Origin: Bosea vaviloviae
GTDB taxonomy: Bacteria > Pseudomonadota > Alphaproteobacteria > Rhizobiales > Beijerinckiaceae
Direction of reading: 5' to 3'
DNA length: 64,000 nt
NCBI RefSeq assembly: GCF_001741865.1
Contig: NZ_CP017147.1
Coordinates: 62,001 to 126,000 of the forward strand
Positions 52,059 through 59,973 of this stretch are shown here, one piece after another (position 1 is the first letter of the stretch; every line of letters starts with the position of its first letter). The translations under genes and the position numbers were made by a program. The notes below the pieces were generated by a model. It was given only the letters and a program-made list of their open reading frames with translations. It was not told the origin of the DNA and did no database searches.

Positions 52059-53557
52059 ACGCCCTCCATCGCATGGCGGAGCCGACGGCGCTGTTGCGCT
52101 TCGCCTCGCCGGAGTTCGACCTCCTAGAGGGCCTCGTCTTCCGACGCTATCCGCGCAAGGAATGGGCGAGTTTCGCGCGTTTCGGCTGGCGCGAGACGCC
52201 GGAGGGACTCGTCGTGACCCTGGCTGCGCTCGACGAGCCGGCTGAGGGCGATCTCGACGACGGCGTCGCGGATGTGAAGATCACGGCCGCCTATTCGCGG
52301 CGGATCGCGCTCGCAGCGGAGCGGCATGCGCTTGGCGTCGGCATCATCCACTCGCATCCCGAAGGCGCTCCGCCCCGGCCAAGCTCCATCGACGATGAGA
52401 TGGATCGTTATTACGCGGAGTATTTTGCCGATTTCGCGCCGGGCCGCCCCTATGTCAGCATCATCATGTCAGAGCTCGCAGGCGACACCGGCAAGGAGAT
52501 CGCGGTCTCGGGCCGGATCTTCCACGGCGGCGTCTGGCGGCAGGCGACACGCGTGGCGGCGGCGCGCCGGCCCGACGTCGTCGCCTGGCCGCGTGGCGAG
52601 CGCCCACCCGCCCCTCCGATACCGCCCGAGCGCGTGGCCCGGCTTACCAGCGCATTCGGCAAGGAGGCCTATCAGCGGCTTCAGCGCGCGACCGTGGCGC
52701 TGATCGGCGCCGGGGGCACCGGCTCGGCCGCGATCCCGATCCTGGCGCGCGCCGGGGTCGGACGCCTGATCGTGATCGATTCCGACCATGCCAGCGAATC
52801 CAATCTGGAAAGACTGCATGGCAGCGTGCCGCAGGACGCGGCGGATGCGGTGCCCAAGGTCACGATCGCGCGTCGCCATGTCGCCGGCATGTCGCCCGAC
52901 GTGATCGTCGAGACCTGGATCGGCCGGCTGCCCCAACCCGAGATCATCGACGCCGTGATCCAGGCCGATGTCCTGATGGGCTGCACCGACCAGCATACGA
53001 GCCGGCTCGCAGTTTCCGACATCGCGCGGCGCTACGCCATGCCGGCGCTCGACATCGGCGGGTTGATCGAAGGCGCGAACGGGGTGGTCACGGGGCAGAT
53101 CGTCCAACTCGTCCGCTTCCTCCCGGAAGATCCCTGCCCGCAGTGCCGGGGCATGATAAACCCGACCCGTTTCCGACAGGAGATGATGTCGACCGACGAG
53201 CGCGAGGCTGCCAAGGCCGAGGCTGAGGCTGCCGTCGCGCGCGGCGAGCGGCCAGACCCGATCGCCGGCGCGATCCCACAGATCGACACGGTGGGCTACA
53301 TCACCACGACGGCGGGAACGCTGGCGGCGGGCTTCGTCATCGGCTGGCTGACCGGGCGCTTCGATCCTAAATTCGAGCGCCTCCAGCTCGATCTCGTGGC
53401 CGAATGCCTCGGCGCCGTCGACCGTCCGCAGCGCCGCAAGGACGATTGCGTCTGCGGCCGGGTGCGCGGCTTCGCCGATCAGGCTGCAGACACGGCTCCC
53501 TTCCAGCCGCCGGTCCATTGGGAGCCGGCCCGAAAGATCGTGGCGGAAAAAGTCTAG
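52055..53557 (+). CDS. JAB (JAMM) peptidase fused to E1-like ThiF adenylyltransferase
   Basis: A 500-residue two-domain enzyme. The N-terminal JAB metalloprotease (about 10-170) has the zinc motif HSH at 99-101, Ser110 and Asp113, one residue more than the usual H-x-H-x7-S-x2-D spacing. The E1/ThiF domain (about 195-490) has the ATP loop GAGGTGS from 218, IDSDHASESNLERLHG, and GCTDQHTSR. A zinc tetrad fits C361, C364, C465 and C467. I see no obvious catalytic cysteine in the crossover loop, so it may adenylate only. The JAB half could trim the Ubl tail that the E1 half then activates. GTG 52055 is coupled to the Ubl stop; an ATG lies at 52073. No E2 is nearby. Confidence 0.85.
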   Translation: MNALHRMAEPTALLRFASPEFDLLEGLVFRRYPRKEWASFARFGWRETPEGLVVTLAALDEPAEGDLDDGVADVKITAAYSRRIALAAERHALGVGIIHSHPEGAPPRPSSIDDEMDRYYAEYFADFAPGRPYVSIIMSELAGDTGKEIAVSGRIFHGGVWRQATRVAAARRPDVVAWPRGERPPAPPIPPERVARLTSAFGKEAYQRLQRATVALIGAGGTGSAAIPILARAGVGRLIVIDSDHASESNLERLHGSVPQDAADAVPKVTIARRHVAGMSPDVIVETWIGRLPQPEIIDAVIQADVLMGCTDQHTSRLAVSDIARRYAMPALDIGGLIEGANGVVTGQIVQLVRFLPEDPCPQCRGMINPTRFRQEMMSTDEREAAKAEAEAAVARGERPDPIAGAIPQIDTVGYITTTAGTLAAGFVIGWLTGRFDPKFERLQLDLVAECLGAVDRPQRRKDDCVCGRVRGFADQAADTAPFQPPVHWEPARKIVAEKV

Positions 53558-53585
53558 GGCAAGGTGGCTTTACGCGAACCTTGCG

Positions 53586-54437
53586 TCAGACCCCCTCGCC
53601 CTCGCCATTGGCCTCGCTCGGGCTGGAACGCAGCGTCGCGACGAAATCATAGCGGTCGCCGCGATAGGCAGAGATGGTGAACTCGATGGGGCGGCCATTG
53701 GCAAGGAAGGCGCGGCGCTCGATCCGGAGCACGGCGCTGCCGGGCGGGATCATCAGCAGCTTGGCTTCCTGCGTGGTGGCGAGCGAAGCGTGCAGACGCT
53801 GCACGCCCCGCGCCGGCCGGCAACCAGCGGTCGCGAGCGCCGCATAGAGCGAATCCCCCACCAGATCCGGCGAGGACAGCAAAGAGGCGGGCACAGCCGC
53901 GATCTCGATGGCCAGCGGTTCGTTCTCGGCCGTGCGGACCCGGGAGAGGCGCAGCACGGACTCGCCGGGATCCAGGCCCAGCGCCAGCGCCTCGCTGGAG
54001 GAGACCCGCGCGATCTCTTTGGAGAGCCAGGTCGAGCCGGCTCGGCGCCCGCGCGAGGACATCTCCTCGGTGAAGCTCGCCAGCACGGAGAGAGGCTGCT
54101 CGATGCGGCGGGTGACATAGGTGCCCGAGCCTTGCCGCCGTGTCAGGATGCCCTCCCGCAGCAGCACCTCGATGGCGCGGCGCACCGTGATACGCGCGAA
54201 ATTGGTCCAGGCCGCGAGGTCGCGCTCCGACGCCAGCGCCTCGTCGGCGCGAAAGACGTCGCGCTGGATCAGGTAGCGAAGGGCCGAGGCGAGCTGCAGA
54301 TAGCGCGGTGTAGCGCCTTCGGGGTTGAGTGCCGCGAGGAGCTCCGTCCGCACATTGCGCCGGACGGCATCGCCCGCTTCAGATGCTTGTTCGGCGACCG
54401 TCGACCGGGCGCGATTCGACGGCTGTTTCGTCATCAT
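53586..54437 (-). CDS. GntR family regulator, HutC/UTRA type (second copy)
   Basis: A 283-residue regulator with a longer N-terminal leader than usual. The winged helix is in LASERDLAAWTNFARITVRRAIEVLLREGIL, and the UTRA domain ends RAFLANGRPIEFTISAYRGDRYDF. Its effector half is strikingly like the regulator at 48134 (shared RVRTAENEPLAIE-type, RGVQRLHASLAT and YRGDRYDF blocks). It is convergent with the JAB-E1 gene (28-base gap) and upstream of the TIM-barrel gene, so it is the probable regulator of the 51-62 kb cluster. ATG 54437 or 54434 are both possible. Confidence 0.88.
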   Translation of the reverse strand: MMTKQPSNRARSTVAEQASEAGDAVRRNVRTELLAALNPEGATPRYLQLASALRYLIQRDVFRADEALASERDLAAWTNFARITVRRAIEVLLREGILTRRQGSGTYVTRRIEQPLSVLASFTEEMSSRGRRAGSTWLSKEIARVSSSEALALGLDPGESVLRLSRVRTAENEPLAIEIAAVPASLLSSPDLVGDSLYAALATAGCRPARGVQRLHASLATTQEAKLLMIPPGSAVLRIERRAFLANGRPIEFTISAYRGDRYDFVATLRSSPSEANGEGEGV

Positions 54438-54725
54438 CCGTTCGTCTGTCAGGTCCGCGCTACGCGAAGCGCACCAGAACTCGGCCGCAGCGTCTCGCGA
54501 CGGGTGCTGCTGCGCCGGGAGCCGACACGCTCCACCCCGCCAGTGCTTGAAAAGCCTCAGGGGCCGCAGACCGAGATTATGCCAGACGAAATTACTTTAA
54601 CATCGATTCATTCCGCGAATACGCCCTTATCCAAAGGCGAAGCTTCCCGTGCGGGCCGGCGTGGGCGGAACCTCGACGCGTGACATGCCGGTCCCGCTTC
54701 GTGCGAGTGACCGGCATCAGGGGCT

Positions 54726-55760
54726 TCAGACCGCCGGCGCCTGGCCGAACAGCGCCGCGAGCCGCTCGAGCGAGCGGAGCTGGGCGCCGTTGTCGACATG
54801 CGTTTCACCGGCTCCCGGCTCGACCTCCAAGACAAGCGTCGGCGTCCCCTGTCCCAGCCGCTCCGGCAGCCGCGTGAAAGGCAGATTGCCCGTACCGATT
54901 TCCAGCCCCTCGCTGACGATGCCCTCGACGAGACGCGGCTCAGGCAGGTTCGGCTCTGCAAGTTCGGCCGCGTCAAGCAGGCAGGCATCCGAGATATGAA
55001 GATAGCTCATCGCGGGATCGACGAAATCGAAGGGCGCCAGCCATTCCGCCTGATCGAGATCGTCCGGCGTGATCCAGGCGAAACGCGGATCGTCCGCCGT
55101 CTCGGTGAAGTGCAGCTTGCGGCGGTTGAACAGATTGGCCGAGAGCGTGGCATGCGCCACGTCGACGAAGGGCTCGACATTGGCCAGCCCTTCCTGCGCG
55201 CAGAAGCGGCGGAAGGCGCTGATCTCCCAGGGAAAGAAATGGTCGAGCGGTCCGCTGAGGTAATTCCGGCCGTCGCGCGGCAAGAGCGAGTAGTGCCCGA
55301 TATTCTCGACCAGCAGCCTGATTTCGGGCGCGAGACGGGCAAGGTCACGGATGATGGCATTAAAGCGCCTGATCGCCTCCGGCTTCGAGAATGCGCGGGG
55401 CGGGCCATCCCCGAAAACCAGGTCGAAATAGCGATGGATCACGACCGCCTCGGCACCGATCTCCGCCGCGAAGGCAATCGCCCTCTGGCATTGGCCCGCG
55501 TCGAAATCGACCTGCGTCACCACGGGCACCTGCTGCACGGGCACATGCACGATCAAGCGCTCGACCGCATGGTGCTCCCGGAGCCGGGCCACCGTCGCGC
55601 GCGAGGCGGCCAGGCCCGCAGCCGTGTCGATGTCGCGCGCGCCGAAGGTATGCAGCTCCAGCACGATGGGTCGGCCGGCGCGGGCAAGCCATGCGGCGCG
55701 CGCCTCCAGTTGAGCGGGATCGGCCAGCGCGGCCTTCAGGGCGAAAACGGCGTTGGTCAT
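54726..55760 (-). CDS. TIM-barrel sugar isomerase/endonuclease-like protein
   Basis: A 344-residue protein of the xylose-isomerase-like (AP endonuclease family 2) barrel fold, judged from successive strand-end residues. These include VLELHTFGARD, LIVHVPVQ, AVVIHRYFD, LLVENIGHYS, EPFVDVAHA, YLHISDACLL and LVLEVEP. The ENIGH and DVAHA segments give plausible metal ligands. The substrate is unknown. GGGAGGG precedes the ATG. It is divergent from the flavoenzyme gene and may belong to a small-molecule pathway with it (inference). Confidence 0.65.
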   Translation of the reverse strand: MTNAVFALKAALADPAQLEARAAWLARAGRPIVLELHTFGARDIDTAAGLAASRATVARLREHHAVERLIVHVPVQQVPVVTQVDFDAGQCQRAIAFAAEIGAEAVVIHRYFDLVFGDGPPRAFSKPEAIRRFNAIIRDLARLAPEIRLLVENIGHYSLLPRDGRNYLSGPLDHFFPWEISAFRRFCAQEGLANVEPFVDVAHATLSANLFNRRKLHFTETADDPRFAWITPDDLDQAEWLAPFDFVDPAMSYLHISDACLLDAAELAEPNLPEPRLVEGIVSEGLEIGTGNLPFTRLPERLGQGTPTLVLEVEPGAGETHVDNGAQLRSLERLAALFGQAPAV

Positions 55761-56148
55761 CGACCCTCCCGGAGCGATCTCGACGCGGTCGAGCAGACAC
55801 CGCTTGTGCCGGAGCGACCGCCGGATTCATGCCTGCGGCCGCGCCGCTCCGATTCAGGATGGCGTTCTCTTTCCCGCCACGCAATAGACAGATTGGTACA
55901 GGATAGGTATTGCTCTTGAGAGGGTTCTCGCCGACGTTTATGACGGCTTTCTGCCGCTGGATGTCCGCCGGGAATTCAGCGTAAGATCTCAAATGTTCCC
56001 ATTTTGGTCACCTCAGAAGCTGAACAGTCCAATTCTACCGATATTATTCGATATTTTATCCATCGTTAGACGGCCCCGCCGCTTGCCAGCACGCCGCAGG
56101 TGAATGCGAAGAGAAATTCGAATTGGTCCTATCTCAGGGAGTGTGACC
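55761..56148. promoter_or_regulatory. 388-bp AT-richer divergent control region
   Basis: No gene is seen. GATTGGTACAGGATAGGTATTGC at about 55891-55913 carries two TTGGTA/GGTATT boxes of the recurring type. The part from 55980 to 56130 is clearly richer in A and T than the surroundings, as expected for promoters or acquired DNA. A GGGAG ribosome site precedes the ATG at 56149. Confidence 0.5.
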
Positions 56149-57393
56149 ATGCAGAATGCTAGCGTATTTCGATCATTCTCCGCCCCGCCCAGCGCCGCGA
56201 CGGAGGAGTCTCGTGCTGCAGCGCTGACGCGGGCCCGGACGCTGATCCCCCTGCTGCGCAGCAAGGCCGGGGACGGGGATCGCGATGCACGGCTCTCGCC
56301 GATCGTCATGGACGCGATGCGTTCGGCCGGGCTGTTCCGGTTGCTGCAGCCGCTGCGTTATGGCGGGCCGGAACTCGAGCCGGAGAGCTTCTTCGTCATC
56401 CAGGCAGCGCTCGCCGAAGGCGACATGTCTGCCGGCTGGCTGCAGGGCGTGATGGGAGTGCTCGCCTTCCACCTCGCATTGTTCGACGAACGCGCGCAGG
56501 ACGATGTCTGGGGCGAGGATCCCGACGCTCTCCTCGCCTGCAGCTACATGCCGACAGGCAAGGCGACGCCGGTCGGCGGCGGCTTCCAGCTCAGCGGACG
56601 CTGGGGCTTCGCCAGCGGCTCCGACTATTGCGACTGGCTGATGCTCGCCGGCAGTGTCAGCCCGGAGACGGCCGGACAGGAAGCGGGCGCGCCAGGTGCG
56701 CCGCCGGATTTGCGCGTCTTCCTCGTGCCCCGCGCCGACGCCCTCGTGCATGACAACTGGGACACCACGGGGCTGCGCGGCACCGGCAGCCAGGATGTCA
56801 CGGTGGAGAGCATCTTCGTTCCCGAGCACCGCACGCACCGGCATGTCGACCGCTTCCTCGGCACCAGCCCAGGGCTCGCGATCAACACGGCCCCACTCTA
56901 CCGGCTGCCGCTGCCGCAACTGCTGTTCCGCACCATCACCATGCCGGCCGTGGGGGCACTGCGCGGATTCCTCGACGCCTTCCTCGATCATAGCCGCGCC
57001 CGCGTCGCCGTCACCGGCCAGGCCGTGGCGCGCGATCCGGTGGCCCAGCTCATCGTCGCCGAGGTCGAGGCTTCGCTCGACGAGATCACCGTCATGATGG
57101 GGCGCAACTTCGCACGGCTGACGGATTATGCCCGTCGCGGCGAGCAGGCGCCGATCCCGCAGCGCATGGTCTACCGCCTGCAGGCGACGATGGCGGCCGA
57201 ACGCTGCACCTTGCTTGCCGCGCGGCTGTTCAAGGCCTGCGGCGCCTCCGGGCTGGCGAAGAGCCATCCTTTCGGGCGGTATCTCGCCGATATCGCCGCC
57301 GCACGTCAGCATGCGGCTAATCAAAACGAAGCTCAGGGGCGCGCGCTTGGCGCATTGATGCTTGGCGTCGGCGCAGAAGATACAGTATTATAG
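56149..57393 (+). CDS. Acyl-CoA dehydrogenase-like flavin monooxygenase/oxidase
   Basis: A 414-residue flavoenzyme of the acyl-CoA-dehydrogenase fold, closest in pattern to HsaA/DszC/SfnB-type FMN monooxygenases. Features are the N-terminal helical part with GLFRLLQPLRYGGPELEP, the flavin/substrate strand block GGGFQLSGRWGFASGSDYCDW, and DNWDTTGLRGTGSQDVTVESIFVPEHRT. The last is the hallmark W-x-x-x-G-x-x-G-T-G-S turn. A C-terminal helical domain follows. It would oxygenate or oxidise a small molecule with reduced flavin from a partner reductase, which is not in the window. The ATG at 56149 follows GGGAG. Confidence 0.78.
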   Translation: MQNASVFRSFSAPPSAATEESRAAALTRARTLIPLLRSKAGDGDRDARLSPIVMDAMRSAGLFRLLQPLRYGGPELEPESFFVIQAALAEGDMSAGWLQGVMGVLAFHLALFDERAQDDVWGEDPDALLACSYMPTGKATPVGGGFQLSGRWGFASGSDYCDWLMLAGSVSPETAGQEAGAPGAPPDLRVFLVPRADALVHDNWDTTGLRGTGSQDVTVESIFVPEHRTHRHVDRFLGTSPGLAINTAPLYRLPLPQLLFRTITMPAVGALRGFLDAFLDHSRARVAVTGQAVARDPVAQLIVAEVEASLDEITVMMGRNFARLTDYARRGEQAPIPQRMVYRLQATMAAERCTLLAARLFKACGASGLAKSHPFGRYLADIAAARQHAANQNEAQGRALGALMLGVGAEDTVL

Positions 57394-57550
57394 CCTATTT
57401 TATGGAATAGTATCCGTAAAATTACTATAATAACCTGATTGACTACTACCATAGATTCGTATTCTCTTCAGATTACAACTGCAGAAAATTGGTGAATTCG
57501 AGAACCTGACGCCTCCAAGCGTCATCGATCAACACCGGAGCGCACAGCCC
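57394..57550. promoter_or_regulatory. AT-rich gap upstream of aminotransferase gene
   Basis: A markedly AT-rich stretch (57394-57480) in GC-rich DNA. TTGACT at 57439-57444 and TATTCT at 57460-57465 make a poor promoter (15-base spacing). No further structure is seen. Confidence 0.35.
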
Positions 57551-58600
57551 ATGTCCGTCGCCACGCCGCCGCCAATGCCCTTCACCGTCGGCTTCGACGA
57601 CCGCGACGAGGACGAGGTCATGGCGCGCTGGCGCAAGGTGCTGCGCTCGCAACGCTGGAGCCATGGCGAACAGATCGAGGAGTTCGAAGCGCTATGGCGG
57701 GACTGGAACGGCCTCGCCGCCGTCGCTTTCGACAACTGGGCCGGGGCCGCGTTGGCCGCGCTGGATTTCGTCGGCGTCGCCGGCGAGACGGTGTTGTGCC
57801 CGTCGAACACTTTCTTGGCGACGCCGCGCGCCTCCCAGCTCGCCGGCGCCGAAATCGTGTTCTACGACTGCAACCGCGAGGATCTCTGCGGCTCCTATGA
57901 CGATTTCGTCGCCAAGGCCGAGATGGTGAAGCCCAAGCTCGCCTGGATCGTTCATATCGGCGGGCACATCGCTTTCGACATCGAGCGCATCGCCACCTAT
58001 TGCCGCGAGAAAGGCATCGTCCTGTTCGAGGACTGCGCCCATGCCGCGGGCGCGGACTGGAACGGCCGCAAGCCCGGGAGCTGGGGCGAGGTTGGCCTCT
58101 ACTCCTTCTATGCCACCAAGACGATCTCCACGGCCGAAGGCGGCATCGCCGTCAGCACCAATGACGAGATGGTGCGGCATCTGCGCAGCTACCGCGATTA
58201 CGGGCGCGGCTCGCGCTACAAGGTGCGCAGCCTCAATCACCGTCTGGATGAGTTCCGGGCCGCGCTGGGCGTGGTGCAGACCCGGCGCCTCGGCGAGATC
58301 GTGGCCTGGAAGCAGGCCTATGCCCGCGACGTGCTGGACCCGCTCCACCCCAACCGCGTGCGCCTGCCCGCCGGCATGTCGAGCGGCTTCTACAAATACA
58401 TCGTCTTCGATGAGATCCCGGTCTCGACCGGCAAGGTCTACGAATTGCCGTGCCATCGCATATTCGGTCAGGACGTCTCGCTGCCGAACACGGAATGGGC
58501 CGCCGCGAACCATTGGTGCGTGCCGATCTATTACCCGCGCGAGGGTGGTTTGCCGGCACAGGACGAGACGAAATTTCTCCGGATGGGGGCTCCGGCTTGA
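57551..58600 (+). CDS. DegT/DnrJ/EryC1/StrS family PLP aminotransferase
   Basis: A 349-residue PLP enzyme of the sugar aminotransferase family. The pattern is RSQRWSHGEQIEEFEALW, a phosphate-binding turn, VLCPSNTFLATPRAS, the cofactor Asp in LFEDCAHAAGADWNGR (about 161) and the Schiff-base Lys in YSFYATKTISTAEGG (about 190). The family usually aminates keto-sugars on nucleotides or modified amino-sugars. It is followed by a radical SAM gene, a pairing known from sugar and aminocyclitol biosynthesis. CCGGAG precedes the ATG. Confidence 0.88.
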   Translation: MSVATPPPMPFTVGFDDRDEDEVMARWRKVLRSQRWSHGEQIEEFEALWRDWNGLAAVAFDNWAGAALAALDFVGVAGETVLCPSNTFLATPRASQLAGAEIVFYDCNREDLCGSYDDFVAKAEMVKPKLAWIVHIGGHIAFDIERIATYCREKGIVLFEDCAHAAGADWNGRKPGSWGEVGLYSFYATKTISTAEGGIAVSTNDEMVRHLRSYRDYGRGSRYKVRSLNHRLDEFRAALGVVQTRRLGEIVAWKQAYARDVLDPLHPNRVRLPAGMSSGFYKYIVFDEIPVSTGKVYELPCHRIFGQDVSLPNTEWAAANHWCVPIYYPREGGLPAQDETKFLRMGAPA

Positions 58601-58938
58601 GCCTCCGGCGCGGTGGATCGTTTGACGTAGTGGTATTAGTTTGATACTAAAGTGGTCCTATTAGAAGACGCGAAAAACAATCTCTCCCGGCTGTCGAGGC
58701 GGCGTCCGCGTGACGCGTCGCGAGGCCATGATCAAACGCGGAATGGAGGTTGACCGGCGCAGCGAGCGCCGTGGTGGGGCGTTTCGAGGTTGCACAGGGT
58801 TGGCCGCTGCAGGGCGGCAAGTATTTCTGCCGTCACAAGTATTTCTGCCGTCAAGAGCAGGCCTGGCGCATGCGCCAGGCGGAAGGCAGGTCGGCCATGG
58901 CAACCGTGCAAAGGCAATTCAACCCGGAGGCCAAGCCT
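58601..58938. promoter_or_regulatory. 338-bp gap with regulated promoter and tandem repeat
   Basis: A sigma70-like promoter, TTGACG (58622-58627) and TACTAA (58645-58650) with 17-base spacing, encloses the inverted element GGTAT-N7-ATACT. An 18-bp tandem duplication follows at 58819-58854. In-frame ATGs at 58750 and 58897 could start the radical SAM protein earlier, but the strong GGAGG site at 58926-58930 favours 58939. Confidence 0.5.
58819..58854 (+). repeat. 18-bp tandem duplication upstream of radical SAM gene
   Basis: AAGTATTTCTGCCGTCAC is followed directly by AAGTATTTCTGCCGTCAA (17 of 18 match). If translated it would read KYFCRH-KYFCRQ. Confidence 0.88.
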
Positions 58939-59895
58939 ATGCTGCATGCAAACACCGCCCAGGGGGCCGCTCCTTCGCCCGTCTGGCTCTGGCTCGATCC
59001 GACGACACGCTGCAATCTGGCGTGTCGCCTTTGCTACACCAAGGAAAGTCACGGCAAGCTCGACCTCGATCCGGCCGATCTGGAGCAGGCGCTGATCAAA
59101 CTCAAGGATTCACCAGCGCTCGAGGTGAAGACCATCCACCTGAACTGGCGCGGCGAGCCCTTGATGAACAACCGTTTCCACGAGCTGCTGGCGGTCACGC
59201 GCGACATCATGCCGGACGTCCAGCTGCAATGGCACACCAACGGCACGATGCTGACCAGGAAGCGGGCGCGGCAGCTGCTCGAAGTGAAGCACCGGCACAA
59301 GATTTTCGTCTCGATCGACGGCGGCAACGCGCTGTCTCACGATCTCAACCGCGGCGAGGGTACGTTCCTGCGCACGCTGCGTGGGCTCGAGATCTTGCTC
59401 GAGGAGGCGGCGGGCGACGAGCACGTCAAGGTCGGTGTTTACCAGATCGATCTCGGCGAGCCGATCGAGAGCTATGATCCGGCTTTCCTGCGCCTGCTCG
59501 AACGCGTCGACGACCACGTCAAGGTCACGCCGCTGCTGCCCGGCGGCGCGCATCACGACGTCGCCTCCCTGTCGGATCTCGAAAGCGACGAGAAGCTGCA
59601 CCAGCGCATGATGCAGGACGTCAACCCCAAATTGCCCGTGCCGAGCGGTGCCTGCTTCTGGGCCGGTCATGTCATGTGCCTGGCGCCGGACGGCAAGGTT
59701 TCGATCTGCATCATCAGCCACGGCCAGCACGGCGTGATCGGCAATCTCTTCGAGGAGAGCGCCGAGCAGGTGCTGGAGCGCGGCCTGGCCTTCCGCGACC
59801 GCATGGAAACGCAGGGCCGCTGCAGCGTCGGCCATTGCAAGACCTGCCGGAAGCCGGTGGGTCAGGTCTACGCCAAGCACCGCCTGGCCGCCTGA
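58939..59895 (+). CDS. Radical SAM/SPASM domain enzyme
   Basis: A 318-residue iron-sulfur enzyme. The radical SAM cluster motif C-x3-C-x2-C is CNLACRLC at residues 25-32, preceded by WLWLDPTTR. HLNWRGEPLMNNRF is the SAM-binding GGE-like strand. A C-terminal SPASM-type cluster region has GACFWAGHVMCLAPDGKVSICII and GRCSVGHCKTCRKP, enough cysteines for an auxiliary 4Fe-4S cluster. Such enzymes modify peptides, amino acids or sugars. No obvious precursor peptide is next to it, though the Ubl protein 7 kb away is a small-protein candidate (inference). Start 58939 is chosen for its ribosome site. Confidence 0.87.
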   Translation: MLHANTAQGAAPSPVWLWLDPTTRCNLACRLCYTKESHGKLDLDPADLEQALIKLKDSPALEVKTIHLNWRGEPLMNNRFHELLAVTRDIMPDVQLQWHTNGTMLTRKRARQLLEVKHRHKIFVSIDGGNALSHDLNRGEGTFLRTLRGLEILLEEAAGDEHVKVGVYQIDLGEPIESYDPAFLRLLERVDDHVKVTPLLPGGAHHDVASLSDLESDEKLHQRMMQDVNPKLPVPSGACFWAGHVMCLAPDGKVSICIISHGQHGVIGNLFEESAEQVLERGLAFRDRMETQGRCSVGHCKTCRKPVGQVYAKHRLAA

Positions 59896-59973
59896 GGCGA
59901 TGAACCGTGATGCGCGCCGCGCTGAATTGACTATGAATCACCAGGATCTGGGGACGGAAAGGGAGTGCGACGC

